Positions 29,710 through 39,313 of a stretch of DNA of 64,000 nucleotides are shown in pieces. The stretch is taken from contig JADJTQ010000001.1 of NCBI GenBank assembly GCA_016711125.1, forward strand, positions 1,178,001 to 1,242,000, read 5' to 3'. Each line of letters begins with the position of its first letter. Positions within the stretch are counted from its first letter, which is position 1. The notes below the pieces were generated by a model. It was not told where the DNA came from, ran no database searches, and saw only the letters and a program-made list of their open reading frames with translations. The position numbers and the translations under genes are program-made. This DNA is from Saprospiraceae bacterium. Its GTDB lineage: Bacteria; Bacteroidota; Bacteroidia; Chitinophagales; Saprospiraceae.

Positions 29710-31152
29710 ATGTTTGATTATAGAGCACAACACACGAGAAGGCAGTTTTTTGGTAAAATGGCATTGGGCTTAGGTACAGCTGCACTTGGCTCGTTGATTG
29801 ACGAAAGCTTATATGCGGGTACTCTGGCGGACAGCTTTCAGTCCTTGCCACACTTTGCTCCCAGAGCTAAACGTGTCATTTATCTTTTTCAAAATGGAGC
29901 TCCTTCGCATGTCGACTTATTTGATTACAAACCTAAACTAAAAGAATGGCACGGGAAGCAGATTCCAGATGAGCTGACTGGAGGTAAGCGGTTTAGTACT
30001 ATGACTGGCAATCAGATAAACCGTCCGGTATTATCAGAAATCACTCATTTTAAGCAGCACGGACAAAGCGGATCCTGGGTTTCAGATTTTATGCCACATA
30101 CGGCTGAAATCGCTGACGATATTTGTTTTATCAAATCCATGTATACGGAGGCTGTCAATCACGCACCTGCAATTACCTTTTTTCTGACCGGTTCTGAAAT
30201 GTCGGGTCGGCCAAGTATGGGATCCTGGCTTACCTATGGCCTCGGCACAGAATCTCAGAATCTTCCTTCTTTTGTGGCGATGACTTCGAGAGATAAAGAG
30301 GCTAGTTGCGGCCAGATTTTTTATGATTACTATTGGGGCAGTGGTTTCTTGCCTTCTAAATTTCAGGGAGTAAAATTTCGGGGAGGTGGCGATCCGGTGT
30401 TATATCTATCCAATCCGGAAGGTATGTCCAGATCAATGCGTCGTGATTTGCTTGACGATATTAATCGGTTAAATGAAATCAATAAAAGTGATTTTGGTGA
30501 CCCTGAGATTGAAACCAGGATAGCCCAATATGAGATGGCTTACAAGATGCAAATGAGTGTGCCTGATCTCACTGATTTTAGAGATGAGCCCCAATACATA
30601 CTGGATATGTATGGCCCAGATGTTCATAAGCAAGGTAGTTATGCTTATAACTGCCTGATGGCTCGCAGGCTGATCGAACGGGGAGTCAGGTTTGTGCAGT
30701 GCATGCACGCCGGGTGGGACCAACATAAAAACCTAACTTATCAACTGAAGACACAATGTCTGGATACTGATGGTCCAAGTGCAGCCCTGGTCAAAGATCT
30801 AAAACAAAGAGGGCTGCTTGATGATACCCTGGTGATTTGGGGAGGCGAATTTGGACGCACTCCCTTTCTTCAAGGTCTGATCAGTGACCAAAGAAATTGG
30901 GGCAGGGACCATCATCCCTACGTGTTCACGCTATGGATGGCAGGTGGTGGTGTGAAACCTGGTCATTCGTACGGTGCTTCAGATGAATTTGGATTCAATC
31001 CCATAGAGAATCCTGTACATGTTCACGATTTTCAGGCCACTATTTTGCATTTACTAGGTATTGATCATGAACAGTTTATATATAAGCATCAGGGTAGACG
31101 ATATCGACTTACTGATGTACATGGCCACGTAGTGAAAGGTGTTCTTGCTTAG
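29710..31152 (+). CDS. DUF1501 protein with Tat-type signal
   Basis: 480 residues. The N-terminus carries a twin-arginine leader (TRRQFFGKMALGLGTAALG), so it is probably exported folded. The body has the sulfatase-like alkaline-phosphatase-fold pattern of DUF1501: RVIYLFQNGAPSHVDLFDYK, the HAGWDQHKN motif and VIWGGEFGRTPF followed by GRDHHPYVF. The partner of the preceding PSD1 protein; the pair is likely one operon. Exact reaction unknown. Confidence 0.92.
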   Translation: MFDYRAQHTRRQFFGKMALGLGTAALGSLIDESLYAGTLADSFQSLPHFAPRAKRVIYLFQNGAPSHVDLFDYKPKLKEWHGKQIPDELTGGKRFSTMTGNQINRPVLSEITHFKQHGQSGSWVSDFMPHTAEIADDICFIKSMYTEAVNHAPAITFFLTGSEMSGRPSMGSWLTYGLGTESQNLPSFVAMTSRDKEASCGQIFYDYYWGSGFLPSKFQGVKFRGGGDPVLYLSNPEGMSRSMRRDLLDDINRLNEINKSDFGDPEIETRIAQYEMAYKMQMSVPDLTDFRDEPQYILDMYGPDVHKQGSYAYNCLMARRLIERGVRFVQCMHAGWDQHKNLTYQLKTQCLDTDGPSAALVKDLKQRGLLDDTLVIWGGEFGRTPFLQGLISDQRNWGRDHHPYVFTLWMAGGGVKPGHSYGASDEFGFNPIENPVHVHDFQATILHLLGIDHEQFIYKHQGRRYRLTDVHGHVVKGVLA

Positions 31153-31429
31153 AAGGCAAATATAGGCGGGTGCCTGGCAGGGACGAAGTTGGTCCAGATT
31201 TTTGTGAAATACTCCCGAGAAAATCGTGATTTCCTGCCAGAAGCTTTGGGTGCTTATCTATGCTTATGAGTTTTTACGTGTACCTTGAAAATCGCCGTGC
31301 TTTTGGGCCTCATTATTTTCTGGACGGATATTCAGGAAATTTATATAATTGTTGATTTTCAATCATCAGATTTTGAGGTAGTTTTGTTAAATACATATTG
31401 CGGTTTGAACAAATAAAATCAGCTATTAA

Positions 31430-32584
31430 ATGTACTCGAAGATAAAAGTTGCAGTGGTAGGCACCGGCTTTATTGGTCCGGTTCATGTGGAGGCTTTGCG
31501 ACGTCTTGGTATTCATGTGAAAGGAATTTTGGGTAGTAGGAAGGAAAAGACGATAGCTGCAACCCGCAGATTGGGTTTGGAAAAAGTCTATCATGATTAT
31601 GAAGATGTACTCTCCGATCCTGAAATTCAGGCAGTACATATTGCGACTCCCAATGTAACCCATTATTCGATGTCAAGGCAAGCCCTTTCGGCAGGTAAAC
31701 ATGTGATGTGTGAAAAGCCATTGGCGACGTCGGCCAAGGAGACCGGCGAGTTGGTGGATCAGGCCAGGCAATCGGGGCTGGTTGCTGGAGTGACCTATAA
31801 TGTCCGGTTTTATCCAATGAATTTGGAGGCCAAAAATCTAATTAATAAAGGTGATATCGGTGAGATTTTTTCAGTCACGGGTAGTTATGTCCAGGACTGG
31901 TTATTGTATAATACGGATTACAATTGGCGAGTGCAGGCAGAAAAAGGTGGAGCACTCCGGGCTGTGGCCGATATCGGTACACATTGGATGGACTTAGTAC
32001 ATCATGTGACTGGCCTGCAGCCAGAAGCGGTCTATGCCCACTTGGGTACTGTGCATAAACAGAGGATCAAGCCATTAGGGGAAGTGCAGACTTTTACCGC
32101 TAAAGAAGAGCGATTATTTGATACCGAAATTGTGAACATTGACACGGAAGACTGTGGCAGTATTTTGTTTAAATACAAACAAGGAGGGCAAGGACAATTA
32201 TGGGTGTCGCAAGTGATGGCGGGATTTAAGAATAGAATTCGCTATGAGATTTCCGGCAGTGAAAAATCATTGAGTTGGGACAGCGACCGGGCCAATCAAT
32301 TGCAAATCGGACATCGAAATCAGGCCAATGAGGTACTTGAGAAAGATCCCGCACTCGTGAGTCGCTCAACAGCAAGGTTTATCGATTATCCAGGCGGACA
32401 TGCTGAGGGTTTTCCAGATACCTTCAAACAGAGTTTTAGAGCCTTTTATGATACGATACTTAATGGAGGAATTGTTGGTGAAAATCACTATGCTACCTTT
32501 GCGGATGGCCATCAAGAGGCTCAGTTGTGCGATTCGATCCTGGAGAGCCACCTTAAGAATACATGGGTGTATCTCCACGATTGA
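31430..32584 (+). CDS. Gfo/Idh/MocA-family oxidoreductase
   Basis: 384 residues. NAD(P)-binding Rossmann start KVAVVGTGFIGPVHVEAL, then HIATPNVTHY and the family Lys in MCEKPLATS, with GTHWMDLVHHVTG in the C-terminal substrate domain. Such enzymes oxidise sugars, inositols or sugar derivatives at a ring carbon. No signal peptide, so cytoplasmic. It is followed 74 bp later by deoC. The substrate is not predictable. Confidence 0.9.
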   Translation: MYSKIKVAVVGTGFIGPVHVEALRRLGIHVKGILGSRKEKTIAATRRLGLEKVYHDYEDVLSDPEIQAVHIATPNVTHYSMSRQALSAGKHVMCEKPLATSAKETGELVDQARQSGLVAGVTYNVRFYPMNLEAKNLINKGDIGEIFSVTGSYVQDWLLYNTDYNWRVQAEKGGALRAVADIGTHWMDLVHHVTGLQPEAVYAHLGTVHKQRIKPLGEVQTFTAKEERLFDTEIVNIDTEDCGSILFKYKQGGQGQLWVSQVMAGFKNRIRYEISGSEKSLSWDSDRANQLQIGHRNQANEVLEKDPALVSRSTARFIDYPGGHAEGFPDTFKQSFRAFYDTILNGGIVGENHYATFADGHQEAQLCDSILESHLKNTWVYLHD

Positions 32585-32657
32585 TCCAATGGGGAGGATT
32601 TAGACGTCCCTAATTTGATCAGGTATTTATATCTTTGGCAGCCTTAAATAGTAGCAC

Positions 32658-33410
32658 ATGATACTGGAACTAGCTAAAATGATCGATCATTCCTTGCTGC
32701 ACCCAACAATGACTGATCAGGACCTGAAAGATGGCTGCGAATTGGCGAGAAAATACAATGTGGCATCCGTATGTATCAAACCGTATGCCATCACTAGTGC
32801 GGTGAAATGGTTGGAAGGATCTGATGTACTTGTTGGTACTGTCATTGGATTTCCGCATGGAAATAGTGCCATCAAAATTAAAAAGGTGGAAACATCACAA
32901 GCTTGTCAGGATGGAGCGGTAGAAATCGATATGGTAATTAATATTGGCAAGGCCTTACAAAAGGACTGGGATTATATCCGGGAAGAGATACGTGAGGTAT
33001 TAGCAACCACCAATGAATTTGGTGCGGTTCTGAAAGTGATTTTCGAAAATGATTTTATTCCAGATGATGCTATTAAAATCCGGCTATGTGAAATCTGCAG
33101 TGAATTAAAAGTTGGATTTGTGAAAACTTCGACTGGCTATGGAATGGTCAAAGGAAAGGATGGTCAATATAATTATCAAGGCGCAACTCAGCACGACCTT
33201 AAGTTGATGCGTAAACACTCTGCTCCTGGAGTTCAGGTAAAAGCAGCTGGTGGTATTCGTACTCTGGACGATCTTTTGCAAGTGAGATCCTGGGGTGTCA
33301 CCCGGGTAGGGGCGACCGCCACAGCCACTATCTTAAATGATGCCTACGATCGCTTTGGGGGTGACAAACCTGACGCTAAGTTGGCCGATAATCAAGAGCT
33401 GGGATACTAA
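32658..33410 (+). CDS. deoC: Deoxyribose-phosphate aldolase
   Basis: 250 residues. The class I aldolase core is complete: MIDHSLLHPTMT, VIGFPHGNSAIKIK, EIDMVINIG (Asp91), the Schiff-base Lys156 in VGFVKTSTGYG and Lys195 in GVQVKAAGGIRT. It cleaves 2-deoxyribose 5-phosphate to acetaldehyde and glyceraldehyde 3-phosphate in nucleoside salvage. Length and motifs are standard. It may be cotranscribed with the preceding oxidoreductase. Confidence 0.94.
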   Translation: MILELAKMIDHSLLHPTMTDQDLKDGCELARKYNVASVCIKPYAITSAVKWLEGSDVLVGTVIGFPHGNSAIKIKKVETSQACQDGAVEIDMVINIGKALQKDWDYIREEIREVLATTNEFGAVLKVIFENDFIPDDAIKIRLCEICSELKVGFVKTSTGYGMVKGKDGQYNYQGATQHDLKLMRKHSAPGVQVKAAGGIRTLDDLLQVRSWGVTRVGATATATILNDAYDRFGGDKPDAKLADNQELGY

Positions 33411-33757
33411 CCCCTTCTTTTTGGTAGACTGCAAATACTTGGTGTTCGATTTAATCGAGCCGATGATTTTTAGGCGGAAAATATTCTGATGCATCACCTT
33501 GTTTTGCCAGGAACTTATAGCTATCAGATTCGTATTTTCAGGATCATCGTGGTTAGGAGATGGGAATCTGATAAAATCAAAAAATATTTTTGAACTGATG
33601 TAGCTGTCAGGTGTGACCAAACTTCCTTGATTGACTCTCTATACTATCCGATGTGGTAAACGAGAATCAGCGCCACCGGGTAGATATGGGATAACCCAGA
33701 AATCTAGGAGCTAAAGCGAGAAAGGGGACCACACGAGAATATTCTAATCATCAATAA
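33411..33757. other. Gene-free 347 bp after deoC
   Basis: No convincing gene, RNA or strong hairpin was seen. A minus-strand frame crosses it but starts inside deoC and resembles nothing recognised. It probably holds the end of the deoC transcript and the promoter of the small ORF that follows. Confidence 0.4.
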
Positions 33758-34012
33758 ATGAAGAGCGAGAAGCATCAAAAGGTCACCAAATCTTTTGCAG
33801 AAATAATCAAGGACTACAGAGTCGAAGGGAAGGTACCAGACACTCTCAAGGAGGAAGTGTTTAAAACCATTGAAACTATCGAATTGGCAGCAGATATCCT
33901 GGATTTATTCACATTGCAGTTTGCTCGCTCAGAAGCCTCATTTATCGAGGAATTCCAAGCAGATCTGAATGAGGATGATTTGAAAGAAGGTTATCCGGAG
34001 AAATTGGAATGA
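33758..34012 (+). CDS. Small acidic helical protein, unknown function
   Basis: 84 residues, highly charged and acidic towards the C-terminus (ELAADILDLFTLQFARSEASF, then EFQADLNEDDLKEGYPEKLE), with no signal or membrane segment. The N-terminal part KSFAEIIKDYRVEGKVPDTL is also helical. Codon pattern and amino acid composition look coding. No family recognised. It is followed by a CorA remnant. Confidence 0.55.
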   Translation: MKSEKHQKVTKSFAEIIKDYRVEGKVPDTLKEEVFKTIETIELAADILDLFTLQFARSEASFIEEFQADLNEDDLKEGYPEKLE

Positions 34013-34065
34013 TGATTCGGAGGGTCTGAATTCAATCGATTACTTGTAATCACTTTAGTCTAAAA

Positions 34066-34316
34066 GTGAATATGATAACCGATCAAATTAACCTCTATAA
34101 TTCCAATGTTAGTAACCGGGCAAATGATGTCATGAAAGTTCTTACTATTTTTGCTTCGATTTTTATTCCTCTTACTTTCATCGCCGGAATTTATGGTACT
34201 AATTTTGAGTATTTACCGGAATTGCATTTAAATATAGCTACTTTGTTATTTGGGCTGTCATGCTTAGGGTAGCAGGAGGTATGCTGATTTATTTCAAAAA
34301 GAATAATTGGTTTTAG
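34066..34316 (+). pseudogene. Remnant of a CorA-type magnesium transporter (C-terminal part)
   Basis: Only the end of CorA is present. One frame reads VSNRANDVMKVLTIFASIFIPLTFIAGIYGTNFEYLPELH, matching the last coiled coil, first membrane helix and the pore-signature site, here GTN instead of the usual GMN. Another frame continues KYSYFVIWAVMLRVAGGMLI and ends FKKNNWF at 34316, the second helix and tail. The N-terminal roughly 250 residues are missing, so unlike other broken genes here this is a true remnant, plus a frame break near 34230. Confidence 0.7.
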
Positions 34317-34372
34317 ATGACATTTAATTCCTGACTTAGAGTAAGTATTTATTGGCTACTGTATGGTTGCGA

Positions 34373-34404
34373 TTTTCGCCAAATCAGATCTGATTTGGCG
34401 AAAA
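34373..34404. repeat. Perfect 32-bp palindrome
   Basis: TTTTCGCCAAATCAGA at 34373-34388 is followed directly by its exact complement TCTGATTTGGCGAAAA at 34389-34404 with no loop. It lies between the CorA remnant and the next, opposite-strand gene. It could be a bidirectional terminator-like hairpin, an operator or a mobile-element trace. The zero-length spacer is unlike a normal terminator loop. Confidence 0.75.
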
Positions 34405-34594
34405 GCTCTTGGTCGTTTAACAGGGCTCTTGGCTTTATTTATTTGATTGGTCTTGCTGAAATATTGGAGGTCTCGAATATTTAAGCAAACAGCAGGGGTT
34501 TGATAGACTCACCCTGTTTTTTATATTCTGCGGATTCTAAGAGCAAATAATTCAATGTTATCTACTAAGGCTGGCGAAGGTCGTTTGACAGCAA

Positions 34595-35296
34595 TTAATC
34601 CTCCAGTTCTGCATCAGAGAATGCTTTAGATTCAAATTTATTGATCCCTTTGAGTTCGTCAACGCAATTCCAAGATGTATGGATGGTGAAGGTGTTCGAT
34701 TGATTCCCGTCATTGAACCCGCTTTGTTGGCATTGCCAAATAATATAATCTGATTCCGGAAATGGATTTGAAATTAGGTTTTCTTGAAATAGACGATAAA
34801 TCGTGCTGTGTTCATCCATGCCATCAGCCAATAAACGGGTGAGGAAGGAGGCATTGAGTTGTCTTAGGTTAAATGCTGATTTTGGATTTATCGCTGCAAC
34901 CTTCAGCTGGATTTCTGCTGCATCAGGTTTGGGAAATATTCTTGGAAAAGCAAGATGAAGTATGTAAGCGACATTAAATAGTTCTTTATGCATACTAATT
35001 TCGGGATAAGACTCCCATAGTCGCTCTCCTCTCAACTCTTCCGCGATATTCGCACGCTGCCCGGCAGTCAAATCGCTCAGACGTAATTCGAGAGCTTTGT
35101 CAGCGGCTTCCACAGGTTTGAGTTCAGACAATGCCAATCCCGTCATTTCCAACAATTCGATTTCTGGTATTGATGATGGGTCTTCGTATTCAATCAATAC
35201 CAATAAATCTTGGAGATCAGATGTGGACCAGGCATTTGGTAGTTGATGCACTTCCTTTAATTCCATCACTTCTGCCATATACTTGTTGTTTTGCAT
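34595..35296 (-). CDS. Hypothetical protein, 233 residues
   Basis: No recognised family. Sequence is mostly helical and acidic, with no signal peptide or membrane segment (starts MQNNKYMAEVMELKEVHQ). Internal motifs such as RLSDLTAGQRANIAEELRGERLW and ANFILHLAFPR-like hydrophobic helices suggest a globular cytoplasmic protein. It ends SKAFSDAELED. It precedes the small MscS gene on the complementary strand, with 82 bp between; no pathway link is clear. Confidence 0.6.
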   Translation of the reverse strand: MQNNKYMAEVMELKEVHQLPNAWSTSDLQDLLVLIEYEDPSSIPEIELLEMTGLALSELKPVEAADKALELRLSDLTAGQRANIAEELRGERLWESYPEISMHKELFNVAYILHLAFPRIFPKPDAAEIQLKVAAINPKSAFNLRQLNASFLTRLLADGMDEHSTIYRLFQENLISNPFPESDYIIWQCQQSGFNDGNQSNTFTIHTSWNCVDELKGINKFESKAFSDAELED

Positions 35297-35378
35297 TTAG
35301 TCATTCCTTGATCTCTTTCCAATAACTGGATTCATGACGACTGCAGTTAGGAAAAGTGTTGTCAAATTTATTGGAGGA

Positions 35379-36230
35379 TTATCGCTCTTGTTTAAAATCT
35401 ACTGTACTTGATTTAATATGTAAGTCACGTTGGGGAAATGGAATTGTGACGTTATGTTCTCTGAATTTTCGGTCAATGGTGCGGCGGATGTCGCTAAGGG
35501 ATTTTTCAATGGTAAACATTTCGGTACTCCAGAAGAGAACTATAAAGTTTAAAGAACTATCACCAAACTCGATAAAGCGAGCCTCAGATGGACTTACTTT
35601 GCTGCATACTGGGTGCTCAGATGCACTTTCTTCCAACAATCGTATAACCAAATGTATATCACTTCCATAAGCAACTCCTACCGAGACTTTAAATCTCGTT
35701 TCTTGTACCTGATGACTCCAATTTATGACCTTATTTGTGACGATCATTGAATTGGGAATAATGATCATAATTGCATCTCGATTAATTACCTTCGAAGCCC
35801 GTAGTCCTATTTTTTGGAGCTTCACAATCTGACCGTCGACATCCAATATGTCTCCTACTTTAGAACTGCCTTCCATCAGTAAAATAAATCCGGAAACGAC
35901 ATCATTAAATGTCTGCTGCAATCCCAGTCCCACGCCAACGAGCAGCGCAGCCGAACCAGCGATGAGTATCGTGATTTTGACCCCTAATGTCTCCAATACA
36001 AAAACAAAAGCCATGACCCAAACCAAATAACTGATGATCTGGTATATGGCATATTCGGTACCGGGATCAAGCTGCCTCTGCTTCCATCGCCGGTTCATTG
36101 CCTTTTTGAAAAACCAAAGCATGAGTCTTACTGCAGCGAATATGGCAAGAATTATACCCAGCTTGTATACTGATAAGCTGTAGTTTCCGACTTCAAAAAG
36201 GTTGAATTCTAAGATTTCTTTAATCGTCAT
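35379..36230 (-). CDS. Small-conductance mechanosensitive channel (MscS family)
   Basis: 283 residues. Three membrane helices (about 22-42, 66-86, 90-115) are followed by the MscS pore and beta domain: ALLVGVGLGLQQTFNDVVSGFILL matches the TM3 helix and GDILDVDGQIVKLQKIGLRASKV the beta domain, then IIIPNSMIVTNKVINWS. The C-terminal alpha/beta domain is short. It releases osmolytes on hypo-osmotic shock. Three MscS-type genes occur in this window. Confidence 0.92.
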   Translation of the reverse strand: MTIKEILEFNLFEVGNYSLSVYKLGIILAIFAAVRLMLWFFKKAMNRRWKQRQLDPGTEYAIYQIISYLVWVMAFVFVLETLGVKITILIAGSAALLVGVGLGLQQTFNDVVSGFILLMEGSSKVGDILDVDGQIVKLQKIGLRASKVINRDAIMIIIPNSMIVTNKVINWSHQVQETRFKVSVGVAYGSDIHLVIRLLEESASEHPVCSKVSPSEARFIEFGDSSLNFIVLFWSTEMFTIEKSLSDIRRTIDRKFREHNVTIPFPQRDLHIKSSTVDFKQER

Positions 36231-36667
36231 ATGAATTGTCGAATCATTTGATAGTCCGCATACTCAATATGTGATTTATTGATCATATGAAGTTAACAGA
36301 TCACTAATAAATACTGTATTGCGTGACTTAGGTGATTACCCCAATATACGCAAATTCCGTCCCGACCAGCAAGTTATAAGCGGTCAGGGGGAATGAGTAT
36401 AAGACTCTACTAAGAGGAATTGGTCACCATTTTTTTTAAAAAGATGATAAGAGATCATTTTTCGGATGACACCCCTGGAGGCTAGTACATATCTTGATTG
36501 CTAACTCAAGCAATAGGAGTTGAACCATTTTTCTGGGATTAGAAGGTTTTCCGAATTTAAAAAAGAGTAACTTTTTTTTTAAAAGTTAATCTATATAAAG
36601 ATCTTGCAGGTAAATTTGGTATTTAAGATCTGCATGTTTGCCATTGAAATCAAGTAAAATAATTATT
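36231..36667. other. Gene-free 437 bp between two divergent channel genes
   Basis: This spacer must hold two divergent promoters. Nothing resembling a gene was seen. There are T-rich and A-rich runs near 36431-36440 and 36570-36580, but no clear terminator or operator. Confidence 0.4.
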
Positions 36668-37504
36668 ATGGACGATTTAGTATCGTGGTCGCAGTTATCT
36701 ATGGAATCCCTAAGATCTTTCGGAACCAAGTTTATGGGTGCGATCCCGGGAATCTTGGCAGCTCTCGTGATTTTGTTGTTCGGCTGGATTTTTGCGAGAC
36801 TGATTTCATCTGGTTTTAAACAAATACTAAAGCTGCTGAAGGTAGATGCATTAGCGGAACATATCAGGGCAAACGAATTATTGGAGAAGGCTAACATCAC
36901 CAAGAAACCCAGTGAATTAATTGCGAAATTTCTTTATTGGATTTTGATGTTGCTGGTGGTAATCACCGCTGCAGATACGGTTGGTTGGACAGCGGTAACT
37001 CAAGAGATTGCCAAGCTAATCGATTGGTTACCTTCTCTTTTGGCGGCAATTGTCTTTTTTATTGTTGGAATGTATCTGGCGAGTTTTGTGAGGGATTTCA
37101 TTAAGGGAGCTACCGCTTCTTTAGGTATCGGTTCTGGCAAGCTTGTCAGTCTGGCTGTTTTTTATCTTCTTGCCATAGTTGTGACCATTACATCATTGGA
37201 CCAGGCTGGTCTGGATACTTCGGTACTTCAATCTAACCTGCTATTGATTTTGGGGAGCATTCTGTTATCAGGAGCTATCTCATATGGATGGGCTTCAAAA
37301 AACATTCTTGCTAACCTGCTAGCAACGACTTTTGGTAGACGTACCATTAAGATAGGACATAAAATTACTTTTGATGGAAAAAGCGGTGAGGTCATCGAGA
37401 TCAACAATATAAACATCGTCTTAAGGCAAGCGGACAATAGCAAGTTGGTGATTCCTTCCAGCACTTTGATCAATCACCCATATGTAATTCATGAAGACGC
37501 TTAA
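36668..37504 (+). CDS. MscS-like protein with conserved TM-helix repeats
   Basis: 278 residues from ATG 36668. A TTG ten codons upstream is possible but gives a poor leader. It has about five membrane segments, including the conserved TM-helix repeat (FMGAIPGILAALVILLFGWIFARL and WLPSLLAAIVFFIVGMYLA). The C-terminal MscS-type beta domain is short: FGRRTIKIGHKITFDGKSGEVIEINNINIVL followed by LVIPSSTLINHPYV. Probably a mechanosensitive channel or a regulator of one. Divergent from the MscS gene on the other strand. Confidence 0.85.
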   Translation: MDDLVSWSQLSMESLRSFGTKFMGAIPGILAALVILLFGWIFARLISSGFKQILKLLKVDALAEHIRANELLEKANITKKPSELIAKFLYWILMLLVVITAADTVGWTAVTQEIAKLIDWLPSLLAAIVFFIVGMYLASFVRDFIKGATASLGIGSGKLVSLAVFYLLAIVVTITSLDQAGLDTSVLQSNLLLILGSILLSGAISYGWASKNILANLLATTFGRRTIKIGHKITFDGKSGEVIEINNINIVLRQADNSKLVIPSSTLINHPYVIHEDA

Positions 37505-37594
37505 CAATCCAGAAAATTTCAAAGACGAATTCCTAAACGGTCGGTAGCTTGAATAGAATTGTAGATTTGGTAGGGTGAATCTTTTAGTAATCAT

Positions 37595-39196
37595 TTAATG
37601 ACTGACAATCTCGCTGGGCTTCCAACCTAGTCGTATGGCCTGAGCTTCGTATAAAGATTGATTATCTAGATCAACAGCTTTCGAGTACAATTGCCAAACG
37701 GATTCTCCTTTTTTTCGAAAAGCAATGGATGCTCCATCAGATTCACAGATGATTTTTAGGTGATTGTTTATCAATCTAAATTCCGGATTACCTGTCTTGG
37801 GCTGTACTCCATCTGGCGGCCAGAGCCGTTTGATCAAGTCTGCCTCGGGAAGCATCCCAAGATCTTCATATCTTTTTTGAAATTGTTGTAGTGCAATTCT
37901 CAATTCCTGCATTTTTGAAAAATATACTGGATCAGAAGCAAGGTTTTTGATTTCATGGGGATCATTTTCGGTGTCGTAAAGTTCCTCAATCGGTTTAGAC
38001 TTGCTTGAAAATTGCCATTGATCAGGTCCCAGTTTGCCTTCTTTATCAAGTTGTAATATTTCTTGCATCATTAACATGCGATCACGATATGGTATAAAAC
38101 CAATATAAGGTAGTTCGGGTCGATAATTTCGGATGTATTTAAAACGATCATCCCTAATGGCTCGAATGGTCTCAAAAGCAGGATCCATCCGATCGCGGAA
38201 AGCAAAAATATGCGAACGTGGAGAGGTCTTGGCTTCTCCCAAGAAAGCCTGGCCTTCGAAATGATTTGGTATTTCGGTATTGCCAAGGGATAATACAGTG
38301 GGTGCGAAATCTACAAAACTCACCAGATCATCATTTTTTGTTGCTGCTAGTCTTTTGTCTGGAAATCTAATGATTAGCGGTACGGAGATCCCTGAATCAT
38401 AAACCCAGCGTTTTGCCCGGGGTAGACCGTCACCATGGTCACCAAAAAAGAAAATGATTGTATTGTCAAGTAGGCCATCATCCTTTAATTGCTGGAGAAG
38501 CAGGCCTATCTGCTGGTCTAGAGCAACGATATTGTCGTAGTGATGTGCCATATCAAGCCTCACCGTTTTCGTATTCGGGTAGTAAGGTGGTACAATCACC
38601 CGATTAGGATCCGTCACTTCAGGAGAAGGTGGTTCGTGAATTTTGCTTTCGTGGGTGACTTCAAAATTAAAGACTGCAAAAAACGGAGTAGCAGGATCAG
38701 GCCGATGTCTCCAATGCGCTTCCTGGCTACTTTTATCCCAGGCAGTGACGGGAGGCTTGAATTGATAATCCGTTTTAGCATTATTGGTGCAATAATAACC
38801 ACTCATGCGGAGATATTCGGTAAAACATCGGGCATAGGGAGGTGGAGTCGCTTCGTAAACAGGGATACTTAAAAGCTCAGGATCTGTGATATCTTTCAGG
38901 GCAGAGGTACGAATATGCGTTCGCATTGCACCGGCTCCGTTACTATTAGGATACATGCCCATGATGATAGAATGCCGGGATGGAGAACATACACCGTAAG
39001 TGCTAAAGGCTCGGGTATAAGTGATCCCTTCATGAGCTAACTGGTCAAGATGGGGTGTATGTGCCAGATAATCTCCGTAACAAGCCAATCGAGGGCTTAA
39101 ATCTTCAGCAGTGATCCATACGATATTGGGTCGCTGTGCCAGGGTAATGGTAGAAATGATGAATAGCAGTTTTAAAGCTAGCAGTGTTCTAGACAT
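37595..39196 (-). CDS. Type I sulfatase, secreted
   Basis: 533 residues with a signal peptide (LLALKLLFIISTITLAQ). The formylglycine motif is CSPSRHS (Cys70, Arg74), metal residues at ITAEDL (Glu31, Asp32) with the first position Glu rather than Asp, and FFFGDHGDG later. C-terminal residues about 470-533 form a small beta-rich module (FRLINNHLKIICESDGASIAF). It belongs to the heparan-sulfatase-like branch of S1 sulfatases by general pattern; substrate unknown. It faces the MFS-free carbohydrate locus to its right. Confidence 0.9.
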   Translation of the reverse strand: MSRTLLALKLLFIISTITLAQRPNIVWITAEDLSPRLACYGDYLAHTPHLDQLAHEGITYTRAFSTYGVCSPSRHSIIMGMYPNSNGAGAMRTHIRTSALKDITDPELLSIPVYEATPPPYARCFTEYLRMSGYYCTNNAKTDYQFKPPVTAWDKSSQEAHWRHRPDPATPFFAVFNFEVTHESKIHEPPSPEVTDPNRVIVPPYYPNTKTVRLDMAHHYDNIVALDQQIGLLLQQLKDDGLLDNTIIFFFGDHGDGLPRAKRWVYDSGISVPLIIRFPDKRLAATKNDDLVSFVDFAPTVLSLGNTEIPNHFEGQAFLGEAKTSPRSHIFAFRDRMDPAFETIRAIRDDRFKYIRNYRPELPYIGFIPYRDRMLMMQEILQLDKEGKLGPDQWQFSSKSKPIEELYDTENDPHEIKNLASDPVYFSKMQELRIALQQFQKRYEDLGMLPEADLIKRLWPPDGVQPKTGNPEFRLINNHLKIICESDGASIAFRKKGESVWQLYSKAVDLDNQSLYEAQAIRLGWKPSEIVSH

Positions 39197-39313
39197 AATT
39201 TAACTTTCCTGGTTGCGATCAAAATACTGTTTTATTAATTATGAGATAGAGGTAATTATTTTGAATTGCCTTTAAAAGTTGTATTTTGAAATTCTAAATG
39301 ATTCAACTAAGAT

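Noticed and set aside
33333..33620. 95-codon minus-strand ORF after deoC
   Set aside because: It overlaps deoC and shows no recognisable domain; insufficient support for a gene.
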